Below, piece by piece: positions 31,169 to 41,789 of a stretch of 64,000 bases of DNA (within the stretch, counting starts at the first letter, position 1; the number at the start of each line of letters is the position of its first letter). The stretch comes from Solanum dulcamara (lineage: Eukaryota > Streptophyta > Magnoliopsida > Solanales > Solanaceae). The stretch spans positions 75,425,501 through 75,489,500 of the forward strand of contig NC_077240.1 in the NCBI RefSeq assembly GCF_947179165.1, given 5' to 3'. The translations under genes and the position numbers were made by a program. The notes beneath the pieces were generated by a model, which was not told where the DNA came from, made no database searches, and worked only from the letters and a program-made list of their open reading frames with translations.

Positions 31169-31726
31169 AAGACTAGAGATCCCAAGATTTAGGTTTAAGG
31201 AGATCAAACAAAGTCATTGATAATGGTTTAACATTGTCAAAATATTTTTTATGATCCATTCTCATGATGCAACGATGTTCAGTAACAAGGATAAGACATT
31301 AGGACCTTTGAATGATATCTAAATTTGATACAGGGCATATCAAATGGTGTTTCTATAGGATAACATATTTAGATATCACCTATGTAAGTGTGAAGTGTAA
31401 GTCACTTCAAGGAGAATCCTATAAGGCCAGTTCTCTACGCACTTATGAACCAAGAAGTGTTCATGGCTGAAACAAACAAAACAACGAGAACCAAAAGCAG
31501 TTAAAGGGTTGATTATGTGACTTATGTTGTCTAGGTATACACCAAAGCTCGACGGTTCAAAGATATCAAATCTATCGATTGACCGAGTATATCCGATATA
31601 TGTTCTCTACAGAAAGTTCAAAGGAAAACCTACTTATCCAGATGCAATTAATTCTTACTTACAAATCACACAGTTTTTTTATGTATATATTTTAACAATA
31701 GTCATTTCCCCATTCATGTGGGAGAT

Positions 31727-32216
31727 TGTTGGGTTTTAAAGGTGTGAATGAGAAATTAAAAGTTGTGAATTTCCGAAAGGTTGTAACTTTTCCAAAAAGT
31801 TGTGACTTTTTTAAAAGAATGCGACTTTTTCTGAAAGGTTGTGTCTGTTCCGATAAGCCACAATATGCACATGTTCACACTACCCTTTGTTCTCTATAAA
31901 TAGAGGATTTTCCTCTCATTTTTAAAAATAAAATTTCTCCTTCTTGTGCATATAAATTTTCTTTCAAACAAAGTTGAGTCTTTGTATAATTTTGTTGCTG
32001 GCTTTTGAGTTCGTTGAAATTATTGAAGTTTGAGGTACCGCTACTTCTTTAATAGTTTATTCATTTTATCTTGAAAGGAAATAATCCATAACCTCGGTTA
32101 CAGTGAGGGGATTAAATTCCTTAAGTACACACAGTAAATTTTGTGGACTCAGATACTATTTTTATTTTCATCTTTATTGTTTCTGGTTTGCTAACCTTAA
32201 TACAGAAGGAGTAACA
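31727..32216 (+). repeat. Copia-4 right LTR
   Basis: 490 bp, close to the left LTR with scattered substitutions and small indels in the 'gttgtgacttt' repeat zone. Confidence 0.93.
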
Positions 32217-32740
32217 AAACTGTCCATTGAAGAATAGTTATATTGTTAACGTCCTAGAAACCTAGGAAAATGCTACTTCATAGAAGACACAAGTTCACAT
32301 GTACAATTACATATCTTTTTTACGATTACCAGTTCAAATTAATGTTAAGATTTTATTAGCTGAAAAACAGAAGCCTAAGTATACTACTTCATCATATCAA
32401 GTATACCAGTGACACACTTCTAAGTTAGTCTTCAACGATTAAAATACAAAGGAACCAACACAAAAAAAGAAGGAACAGATTGGAATACAAGCAAGTAGTG
32501 GATATTAGGAGGAACTAAACAAAATCATAGGGAGAAAAGGTGAAAGACACGACAAGTCAATTACAGAATGAGCTATGTGCTGGCGGCATAAACTAAAGCC
32601 AACAAAAATTGTGGAAGCAGATTTTAGACACGTAACTACACCTAGCAATACATAATGTAAAATATCCTCAACTTATATTTTAAAGACAGAACAGACATGT
32701 TGATACAACTGTTTTACTCACTCTCTATAATAGTAGAAAT

Positions 32741-33109
32741 GTTATTGTTCAGTTAAGTGCCTTTTTGCACTTATTTTTAGTAAGTGTTTCGCCCTAATTT
32801 CTTAAATATTCTTGACAAGTTATTCTTAGGTAAAGTTTTGATGAAGTTTTAAAAATATTATTTTGTATCTATAAATTTTAAAAATTATTAAAAATACTCA
32901 TAAGTTAGTGTTATTATTTTATAATGAATATGTTTTGTTAAAGAAAATTTTATAACATAATTGATAACAATCAACAACAAAAAAATAACAATACTGATAA
33001 GAGCAATACATTAATCGAATTAAAAATAAATTATTTTTTTCTCAATCTTGTGACTCAAACTATTCTTTTCCGGGGGAAGTAATAAAAAACTATTCTTTTA
33101 TAAAATCTT
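32741..33109. other. AT-rich spacer
   Basis: No gene or repeat recognised. Confidence 0.5.
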
Positions 33110-33565
33110 CCAACATTCTATGAACAATTTCTTCCCGACAAGCTTTCATTTCTAGATCAAATGACCGAGAAGACGAAGCAATATTGTTACTCTGAGTCGA
33201 TTATTCATCATTTTCATCAACGGTCATATCATCATTTTCATATTCAGTGAATATTCCATTACTACTTTGATTTTCATGCAAAAATTTATGTAATACGGCA
33301 TAAGCAACTACTATTTTCACTTGTATGTTTAAGTCATAGTTGTTCATGCCTTGTCGTAGTATTCTGAATCTACGTTTTCACGCATCAAATGTTCTTTCAA
33401 TTACATTATGCAAAGAGGAATGTCTATAGTCAAATAGCTCTTTATCATTCTTAGGCTCTCTTCACTTCTCATGTAGTCTTGCAAATGATGTCGCACTCCT
33501 TTATATGGAGCTAGAAATCCTTTTGTGTTTCGAAAACCAACGTCAACAACGTAATATTTTTCTAC
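33110..33565 (-). pseudogene. PIF/Harbinger transposase C-terminal fragment
   Basis: The minus strand reads KYYVVDVGFRNTKGFLAPYK, then GVRHHLQDY, ELFDYRHSSLHNVIERTF, RRFRILRQGMNNYD and VVAYAVLHKFLHEN. This is the end of the DDE_Tnp_4 (Harbinger) catalytic domain: the D of VVDVGF and the E of VIERTF are the second and third catalytic acids of the family. Stops interrupt it, and no N-terminal half or Myb-like partner is seen. It is a dead remnant of a cut-and-paste transposon. Confidence 0.85.
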
Positions 33566-35229
33566 AAAAATTTAAAAAATATAATTCAGATCATACTTAT
33601 GTTTCTTCTTGATTTCTTCCTTTCTAAAATACTATCGAAAATGAAATTACTAATTTACATACCATGTGATGAAAAAGGAAAATTATTCAAAAATGAATAA
33701 TCCGATTATTTACAATAGATAGAGATATTATTTAATGGTATTAGTTGGCCACATTAATGGAGTAAGTTGGTAAATAAATATTAGTTGAAATTAATAAATA
33801 ATATGTGTTTTTATAAAATATAAAGTTTGGGGTAGTTTTTAAATTTTTAAAACTTTTCAAATTCTAATTTTTTTAAAACTTGAGAACTTGAGATGTTTAC
33901 TAAATATGTTTGTCAAGTAATAAAAAATTATATTAACAAACACTAATTTCCAATTTTTTGTCAACTTTTTCCCAAAAATCATTTGGGGCCAAAGACTAGT
34001 GTCAAGGTCATCATTTGTTTTAATATTTAAAGTTATTCTTAGCGTTTTTCACAGGTTTCTTTATTTATGAAATTGTCATTCCCATAAAGTGGATATTTTG
34101 TACACACTTTATTTATTTGGTGTATAAATCTTGTAACTTGTTCTTATTCAAGCTATTGAATCAAAACAAGATCAAAATTACAAAAAAAATAGCAGCCAAA
34201 ATTAGATGAAAATTGCATTAAAACTAGACAAAAATTGCACTTAAATAGCAGCAAACATTGGATCAAAATAATTAAAATATTTAAATAAGACGGAGAAATG
34301 AAGTTCAGAAGGATAATAAGACTCTCACATACCTTTAGAGCTAGATGGGAGTAATATAGAAAAAATAAATTGAGGGAGTAATAAGATAAAAGTTTCGCAT
34401 AATTTAAGTGTGTAACTTACATTTTCATCATAGTTTAGAAGGTTCTTATGCCTTATCTTATATTTTATCATGATAAATGTATAAAATAGTGATTTTTAAG
34501 TGTCCTATTAATGGCATAATCATATTTTGTGATTTTTTACAAGTAGATGCTTCAAGTTAATTTACAAACTTCAATTTTATTTTAATCATTCTCTGTTTGA
34601 ACTCAACTAATTTATATTTGTGTTAGTGTTGACACATTAAAATGATGTTAGAGGAGGTTTTAGTTGGCCGGATCAGATAATTTCACAGCATATGCAAAGT
34701 ACATTCATGAAGTTTTTTTTAGACAATAATAGTTGTGTTTCATGGGAAGGGGCGCGCCAGTGCTCCAAACTATCAAAGAACACGAAAACATAAGAAAGGA
34801 AAAAAAAAAAGGGAAGGAAGAAGGCAGTGAAGCTCAAAAGGGATATGTTTTGTGCAAGCTTCAAGAAAGAAGAGTTCTTTGGAAGAAAAAAAATATTAAG
34901 AAGAATCAAATGGCTATAATTTGGAAATAGAATGGGCATAAGGTATATTTCTACCCTAATATCATCTCCCTCGAACTTGGGCCTTTCAACTCCAACAAGA
35001 CACAATTTGAATTTGAGATTGACGCTCATTAATCTTGTCATCAAACTCTTCATTGACCTCTGTGAAGCTTCTAAAATTATTCATCATTGTCCTTCAATGA
35101 AGTAGAGCTTTCACGGATCTGCGCTTTCTCTCTTTACATATATTAGGGGGAATGAGTTCCCTTAAATTTTTTATTGATAACCGACGAGGTATAATTAATT
35201 AATATAACATGCTAGAATAAGTCCATTAA
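33566..35229. other. AT-rich intergenic DNA, no gene seen
   Basis: Some of the left part may belong to the Harbinger element, but no terminal repeats were found. Around 34745-34930 an A/G-rich stretch gives a Lys-rich frame, and the opposite strand a 126-codon frame (35053-34673); neither resembles a protein family. There is a lone GGCGCGCC at 34752. Confidence 0.45.
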
Positions 35230-35406
35230 GAACCCGTTTGGATTGGCTTAAAAAAGTAACTTTTATGTATGAAGTTCTTTAGAACTTTGAAGTGCTGAAA
35301 GTTATTTTTATAAATAAGTAGTTGAGTGTTTGGATAAAAGTGCTTATGATGTGAATTTTAGGGTTAAAAGAATAAAAAAAAGGTAGTTTGGGAATTTAGT
35401 TAAAAT

Positions 35407-35965
35407 ACAACAACAACAACAACAACAACAACAACCACCCAGTGCAATCCCACATCGTAGGGTCTGGGGAGGGTAAAGTGTACGCAGACCTGACTCCTAC
35501 CAATGTAGGACGGCTGTTTCCGAAAGACCCTCGGCTCATTAGCAGCATAAAAAAAAGTCAGACAAGAGTATTAAAAGTAGATAAATAGATAACGAAATAA
35601 TCAAAGCACAAAAAGCAGTAGGTATTATTAGATAGTAACATAAATACCATAAATCAAAGTACAAGGAATCATAGTGCATTAATACGCCTACGGCTCAGGG
35701 GGAGAAATGCCACTATGTGCTAGCCTTCTACCCTAATGTGTGACCTCCACACCCTCCTATCTAAGGTCATGTCCTCGGTAAGTCGTAAATGCGCCATGTC
35801 CTGTCTGATCACCTCTCCCCAGTATTTCTTCGGCCTACCCCTACCTCTTCTGAAACCATCCATGGCCAACCTCTCACATCTCCGCATTGGTGCATCTGAG
35901 ACTCTCCTCTTCACATGCCCAAACCATGTGAATGCGCCATGTCCTGTCTGATCACCTCTCCTCAG
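35407..35965 (-). mobile_element. 5'-truncated RTE LINE 3' end
   Basis: Reverse orientation: (CAA)n at 35407-35434, the conserved tail block, a 3' untranslated region, then the end of the ORF at 35720-35930 ([51 protein letters not shown] and stop). Nearly identical in sense to the ends of the LINEs at 41.4 and 61.4 kb. A 31-bp piece (35788-35818) is repeated exactly at the truncated end (35931-35961). Confidence 0.88.
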
Positions 35966-35974
35966 TTTTTTTTT

Positions 35975-36099
35975 CAAAGTGCTTAAAGTCATTTGTTTTG
36001 ACCATGGAAATTACTTTTATATCTTTTGTATTTTAATTTAAAATACAAAAGATATAAAAGTAATTTCCATGGTCAAAGCAAATGACTTTAAGCACTTTG
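35975..36099. repeat. Near-perfect long palindrome
   Basis: Arms of 62 nt (35975-36036 and 36038-36099) with one mismatch and a single-nucleotide centre at 36037; T- and A-runs outside extend it to about 70. The RNA would form a long double-stranded hairpin. It lies within the Tourist-like element. Confidence 0.95.
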
Positions 36100-36250
36100 G
36101 AAAAAAAAAGTTAGGAATCCTGACTTTTCATTTTTGACTGACTTTAAGAACTTTATGGCTTAAAGTCAGCATTAGGCAAACACGTTCAAAAGCTAAAAAG
36201 GGCTTTAAGTTGGTTTTGACCAACTTAAAGCCAATCCAAACGGGCTCTAA

Positions 36251-36775
36251 ATATAGTTTCTAAAATGTTTGTCTAAATAGCTTTATTGACAAATCTAGAA
36301 GGAAATATCAAAATCTTTGACTTTTTAAAATATTTCTCTTTCGCTTTCTTGTTTGCTTAAAGGTTTACTGCTTTGTTATGCTTGGGCGAAAAATGCTTTT
36401 GATCAACAACTTATATTCATCAACAATAAACTTATACTAAACATTGCGTCTTTTATTGATTTCATTATTCCCTATGATATTTGTGGAGACTTCTAAAGGT
36501 ATGAGTCTAATACCTAAGTAATATTCAATCCTTCCATTAGAGCACTTAGTTCAACATAATTGCTAATAATGTGAGACAAATAATAACTCAATACCTCCAT
36601 TATTCCTTATCATACCTTTTATCCTTCCTAAACTTGAATTTTCAAGAATTCATGATCCATAAGTGTTGAGATTGTAATCAAATTTAATTGGTATAGTAAT
36701 TGTTACTTAAATTATTGCAATGTAGTCTTCTTCTAGAGATTACACAAACAAAAACATATTTAACACAAAAACGTT
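36251..36775. other. AT-rich spacer
   Basis: No gene or repeat recognised before the Copia-2 TSD at 36776. Confidence 0.5.
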
Positions 36776-36780
36776 CTAAT

Positions 36781-36993
36781 TGTTATGAAAGGTGGTATAG
36801 TGGGTGTCCATTTATTGGACACACTAGACAAGTTGTAGTAGACAAGTTGTCCACAGCTTGTATTTTATTTTGTCTATAAGAGAGCACATCTTAAATGAAA
36901 GATGAGGCACATACGTTTTCACTCCTCTACTCCTCCTTATTTCTCTTATTCTCATTTTCTTTTTATTTTGCTAAGTTAGTTTATTTTATAACA
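36781..36993 (+). repeat. Copia-2 left LTR
   Basis: TGTTATGAAAGG...TTTATAACA. Contains 'tgtctataagagagc', a TATA-like box about 110 bp from the start. Confidence 0.95.
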
Positions 36994-37083
36994 CGTTATC
37001 AACACGAGCCTCCATCACTTTGACCTATTTTTAGGAAGATAACAAAAAAGGGTAAGAATTTTAGTTTCTTAGACTGTCTAATA

Positions 37084-37880
37084 TCTCAAAACTTGAATTT
37101 GTTGCTCTTGATATTTCTGGAAAAGGCTACTCATCATGGGTACTAGATGTCGAAATACATCTACAATCAATGGGTCTGGCAGACACCATCAAAGATGACA
37201 ATATGACATCTAGTCAAGACCGTGCCAAAGTCATGATATTTCTCCGTCACCATCTTGACAAGGGATTAAAATTATAGTACCTTACATTAAAAGACCCCCT
37301 TAAATTATGGAAGAATCTAAAAGAAAGATATGACCACCTGAAGTTGGTCATCCATCCACAAGCACGTCATGATTGGCTAAATTTGAGATTAATGGATTTT
37401 AAAAATATAACTGAATATAACTCTGTCTTGTTTAGAATTATAGCTCAGTTAAATTTATGCAGAAAAGAAATCACTGAGCAAGATAAACTTGAAAAGCATA
37501 CTCCACATTTCTACCCGCGAATATGATCTTGCATCAGCAATATCGCGAAAAGAATTTTAAGAAATATTCTAAATTACTTTCTCACCTTTTGATTGTTGAA
37601 CGTCACAATGAACTATTAATAAAAAATTATTATAGTCGGCCCGTTGGTTCTTTGCCATCCCCTAAAGTGAATCAGGCAAATTATAACCAACGAGAAAGAG
37701 GTCATGTTCCCATTAGTGGTCGTGGTCATAGTTATGGTCGAAGAAGAAATTATAATCATGATCCTCGGCTGGCACGGAGAAATGATCATCAGTATAAAAA
37801 GAAGAGTGAAAAGCCAGAAGCTTTACCAAAGAAAAATTTAGAAAGTATAAAAAGAAGAGTGCACTGCCTAAGGCAGCTTT
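37084..37880 (+). pseudogene. Copia-2 gag, broken before its zinc knuckle
   Basis: Reads KLEFVALDISGKGYSSWVLD and DVEIHLQSMGLADTI, then LWKNLKERYDHLKLVIHPQA and EYNSVLFRIIAQLNLC, an N-terminal and central gag of the Copia type. A stop at about 37276 and frame changes near 37520 and 37640 break it. The CCHC knuckle that should follow is found only after the LINE, at 41790. Confidence 0.8.
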
Positions 37881-37984
37881 AGGAGCCTTTCCTGATGTAG
37901 GTGCATTTTACTTTTATTCGAGGCTTCTAGGATTCTTCGGTAATTCCACTTGTAACATTTTACAGATTCCTCTCTCCTCTTATC

Positions 37985-38525
37985 TTCCACAACGGTAAGT
38001 GACTCCCCCCCACCCCGACCCTCCCGACCCCTCCCCTCCACCTCCATCCCACCTACACCCAGGCCACCACCTCTCCAAGCGGCCACCGACGAAGACTATT
38101 TCCAGCCAGATCTCTCTCCCCTCTATTCTCTCTCTTCATATCTTCTTTCCTTCTTCTTTCTATTTTTTTTTCTTTTCTTTTTTTCCTCTTTGATTGCGAT
38201 CGGAAATCCCCCACCAATAGATTTCCGGGCAGTTTTTGCACAGGTATTTCGGTAGTTTCTAGTGGTGAACAGTATTTCTGGCTAGTGAACAGTGTTTCCG
38301 ATGCATGAACAGTATTTCTAGCGCATGAACAGTGTTTTCAGCATGTGAACAGTGTTTCGAGGTGAACAGTATTTTCAGCGCGTGAACAGTATTTCCGATG
38401 TGAACCAGGTTCTTTTCAACTGGAGTTGGTACCTCCAGTTTCTAAATATTTTTTGTTCATAAACTTGTCGTTACATTTTGCTGATTTTAGACCATTAAAT
38501 ACTTTAGTAGTTCATACGCATTTTC
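37985..38525 (+). other. RTE LINE 1 leader with 20-bp tandem repeats
   Basis: A C/T-rich first part (37985-38190) is followed by about seven repeats of 'tgaacagtatttc' plus a variable 6-8 nt (38264-38400). The coding region follows. Confidence 0.65.
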
Positions 38526-41472
38526 GTGGCTTTGGATAGTAATGGTATATTAGGGTTATGTTCTCATTCAGGGTCGGAGACGAGGGTAAGGAGGGGTAAG
38601 TGGGTTAAAAGAGAGTCTAGACTAAGAGTAGGTTCTTGGAACATTGGGACATTAACGGGAAAGTCAATAGAGCTAGTTAAGATTCTTAAGAAAAGGAAGA
38701 TTAATATAGCTTGTGTCCAAGAGAACAAATGGGTAGGTACTAAAGCTAAGGAGGTAGATGGGTATAAGCTTTGGTTCTCTGGTAGATCGAAGTATAGGAA
38801 TAGGGTAGGCATTTTAGTAGACAGTGATTTAAGGGATCAGGTGGTGGAGGTTAGGAGAATCACTAATAGGATGATGTCGATTAAGGTGGTCATTGAAGGG
38901 ACTACTTTGAACATTATTAGTACTTAGGCGCTGCAAGAGGGCTTAGCAGAGGAGGAAAAAAGGCATTTTTGGGAGGATTTGGACGAGTTAGTGGGAAGCA
39001 TACCGCCTACTGAGAAGCTTTTCATGGGAGGGGATTTCAATGGGCACATCGAGTCTATTTCGGGAGGGTATGACGATGTGCATGAAGGCTTTGGCTTCGG
39101 GGACTGAAATGGAGGAGGAGTTTCACTTTTGGAGTTCGCAAGAGCTTTTGGGTTGGTGATAGCTAATTCGAATATCCCAAAAAAGGAGGACCACTTGTAA
39201 CCTTCAATAGTTCGGTGGCTAAGACTCAAATAGACTTTTTACTCCTTAGGAAGGATGATAAAGGTCTGTGGAAAGACTGCAAGGTCATTCCGATAGACAA
39301 CCTTACAACCCGACATAAGCTCTTGGTAATGGATTTAGGGATCAAGATGACGAGGAAGAAGAGTGTCGGGAATGATCGACCTAGGATCAGATGGGGGAGT
39401 TTGACCACGGCTAGTGCTTTGGACATAGGAGAGAAATTAAAGAATATGGGGGCCTGGGATAGTAGTGGGGATGCGAACAATATGTGGGATAGGACGACTA
39501 GTTGTATTAGGGTTGTAGCAAGGGAAGTGTTGGGAGTCTCGATAGGTAGTGGTAATCGATATCAAGGGGACTGGTGGTGGAATAGAGAAGTGCAAGGGAA
39601 GGTGGAAACAAAGAAAATGGCATACGCGAAGTTGATAGAAAGCACGGATGAGGTGGAGAAGTGGACGAATAAGGAACTTTATAAGATAGCGAAGAAGAAG
39701 GCAAAGTCGGTTGTTTCAATGGCAAAAATGGCAGCTTTTAAACACCTTTATGCTGAACTAGAAGAAAAAGGTAGAGATAGGAAATTATTCAAGCTAGCCA
39801 GGGCGCAGGAGAGAAGGGAACGCGATGTAGATCAAGTAAAGTGTATTAAGGACGATCATGGAAAAGTATTGGTAGAGGAGACTCTCATTAAACAGAGGTG
39901 GCAGTCATACTTCCATAAACTCTTGAATGACGTAAGGGATAGAGACTTTGTGTTGGGAGATTTAGAACATATAGAGAGGCGTCGCAATTTTGAATATTGC
40001 AAGAGTATTAAGGTCGAAGAGGTTAAGGGTGTTGTTCGTAGGATGCGCTGAATAAGAGCGACCGGACCTGACGAGGTTCCTGTGGAATTTTGGAAGAGCT
40101 CGAGCTCGGTAGGTTTGGAGTGGCTGACTAGGTTATTTAATGTCATCTTTAAGATGGAAATGATGCCCGAAGAATGGAGGTCGAGCGTAATGATCCCTCT
40201 ATACAAAAATAAGGGGGATATCCAGAGTTGCAACAACTATAGAGGTATCAAGTTACTAAGCCACACTATGAAAGTGTGGGAAAGAGTGGTGGAGATGAGG
40301 GTGAGGAAAGGCGTGTCTATTTCAGAGAACCATTTCGGATTTATGCGGGACGCTCAACTACAGAAGCCATTCATCTTATGAGGAGACTGGTGGAGTAATA
40401 CAGGGAGAGGAAGAGGGACTTGCATATGGTATTCATTGACTTAGAAAAGGCCTACGATAAAGTTCTAAGAGAGATACTATGGAAATATTTGGAGGCTAAA
40501 GATGTACCTGTGGCATACATTAGGGTGATCAAGGACATGTATGAGGGAGACAAAACTAGGGTAAGGACAGTAAGAGGGGACTCAAAGCATTTTCTAGTTG
40601 GCATGAGGTTGCATCAAGGATCAACTCTTAGTCTATTTTTATTTGCCTTGGTGATGGATGCATTGACGCAACAAATTCAAGGTGAGATACCATGGTGTAT
40701 GCTTTTTGCGGATGACATAGTCCTGATTGATGAGACTCGTAGTGGAGTTAATGCTAATTTGGAGGATTGGAGACATACCTTGGAGTCTAAAGGGTTTAAG
40801 CTGAGTAGGACCAAGACAGAGTACTTAGAGTGCAAGTTCAGTGAGACACCTCAGGAGGTTGGCATGGAAGTTAAGCTTGGTGCCCAAGCCATTCAAAAGA
40901 AAAGTAGCTTCAAGTATCTTGGGTCTATCATGCAAGGCAGTGGAGAGATTGACGATGATGTCACAAATCATATTGGGGTAGGGTGGATGAAATGGAGGCT
41001 CGCTTTTGGAGTGCTATGCGACAAGAAGGTGCCACCACAACTTAAGGGCAAGTTCTACAAAGTGGTGGTTAGACCGGCTATTTTGTATGGGGCAGAGTGT
41101 TCACCAGTTAAGATCTCTCACATTCAAAAGATGAAAGTTGCCGAGATGAGAATGTTGAGATAGATGTGTGGTCACACCAGGAGCGACAGGATTAGAAATG
41201 AGGCTATTCGGGACAAGGTAGGAGTGGCCTCTGTGGAAGACAAGATGCGAGAAATGCGACTGAGATGGTTTGGGCATGTGAAGAGGAGAGACATAGATGA
41301 CCCAGTGAGGAGGTGTGGGAGGTTGGCCATGGATGGTTACAGAAGAGGTAGGGGTAGGCCGAAGAAGTATTGGGCAGAGGTGATTAGATAGGACATGGCT
41401 CAGTTACAGCTTACCGAGGACATGACCTTAGATAGGAGGGTGTGGAGGACCCATATTAGGGTAGAAGGATAG
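38526..41472 (+). pseudogene. RTE LINE 1 ORF (endonuclease and reverse transcriptase), broken
   Basis: N-terminal APE-type endonuclease: RLRVGSWNIGTLTGKSIELV, INIACVQENKWVG (38610-38740), GGDFNGH (about 39010). [28 protein letters not shown] (40423-40465), [16 protein letters not shown] (about 40705-40750). The C-terminal [10 protein letters not shown] and [10 protein letters not shown] (about 41265-41375) match the other RTE copies here. Stops at 38925, 39105, 40050, 40396, 41161 and 41389, plus two single-base frameshifts near 39197 and 40350, seen by comparison with the copy at 58.7 kb. The protein nicks the target and copies its own RNA. Confidence 0.92.
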
Positions 41473-41789
41473 TACATAGTCTCGTTATTCTTCCCTATTT
41501 GTAGGCGCATTAGCACATTACAATTCCTTGTGCTCTCATTTCTGCTATTTCTGTTACTATTTATTACTTTCTGTACTTTTGATTACTCTATTTTATATGT
41601 GACGCTGTCGTTATTTATTTTCTTATAGCGCTTTGAATTTCTTAACTTTATCTGACCCTTTTTATGCCTTTTTTGAGCCGAGGGTCTCTCAGAAATAGTC
41701 GTCTTACCTTGGTAAGAGTAAGGTCTGCGTACACTCTACCCTCCCCAGACCCCACGTTGTGGGATTTCACTGAGTTGTTGTTGTTGTAT

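Larger units (their letters stand above)
26527..32216 (+). mobile_element. Copia-4, LTR retrotransposon with TSD AAACT
   Basis: LTRs of 489-490 bp at 26527-27015 and 31727-32216, both TG...CA, flanked by AAACT at 26522-26526 and 32217-32221. The right LTR is preceded by the purine-rich 'gtgggagat'. The pol order is Copia. Many stops occur. Inserted inside the probable Helitron. Confidence 0.95.
25292..32740 (-). mobile_element. Probable non-autonomous Helitron, split by Copia-4
   Basis: Read on the minus strand, the 3' end has a perfect hairpin (GCCCGTGC-TCT-GCACGGGC, 25323-25305) followed by AATTCCTAT and the terminus CTAG at 25295-25292, then T: the diagnostic Helitron end. At about 32740 the minus strand begins TCTACTATTATAGAGAG, a typical Helitron 5' end, though it is preceded by T rather than the usual A. 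Without Copia-4 the element would be about 1.8 kb. It encodes no Rep/helicase. The 3' end is firm; the pairing with the 5' end is inferred. Confidence 0.55.
35230..36247. mobile_element. Tourist-like MITE with TAA duplication, carrying an RTE insert
   Basis: Inverted ends: left gaacccgtttggattggctt from 35230; right is its complement ending at 36247, one mismatch. TAA flanks both (35227-35229, 36248-36250), the 3-bp TSD of PIF/Harbinger-Tourist elements. The LINE piece at 35407-35965 splits it; without it the element is about 460 bp. Confidence 0.7.
37870..41789 (+). mobile_element. RTE-clade LINE 1, inserted in Copia-2 gag
   Basis: Leader, coding region with endonuclease and RT, and a tail with 'gccgagggtctctcag', 'ccccagaccccac' and a TTG-repeat end (41775-41787). 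The 3' junction is exact, since the Copia zinc knuckle starts right after. The 5' junction is not resolved: last gag sequence is at about 37865, the CT-rich leader begins by 37985, and no TSD was found. Confidence 0.88.

Noticed and set aside
34673..35053. 126-codon minus frame with a hydrophobic stretch
   Set aside because: The hydrophobic part comes from the reverse of an A/G-rich run; no homology recognised and no promoter or splice context.
37999..38241. Pro- and Ser-rich frame and its Gly/Arg-rich opposite-strand frame
   Set aside because: They arise from the C/T-rich leader of the RTE LINE, just ahead of its real ORF.
38264..38400. CRISPR-like array of short repeats
   Set aside because: Repeats are degenerate, with 6-8-nt linkers, and sit in a plant LINE leader; CRISPR arrays do not occur in plant genomes.
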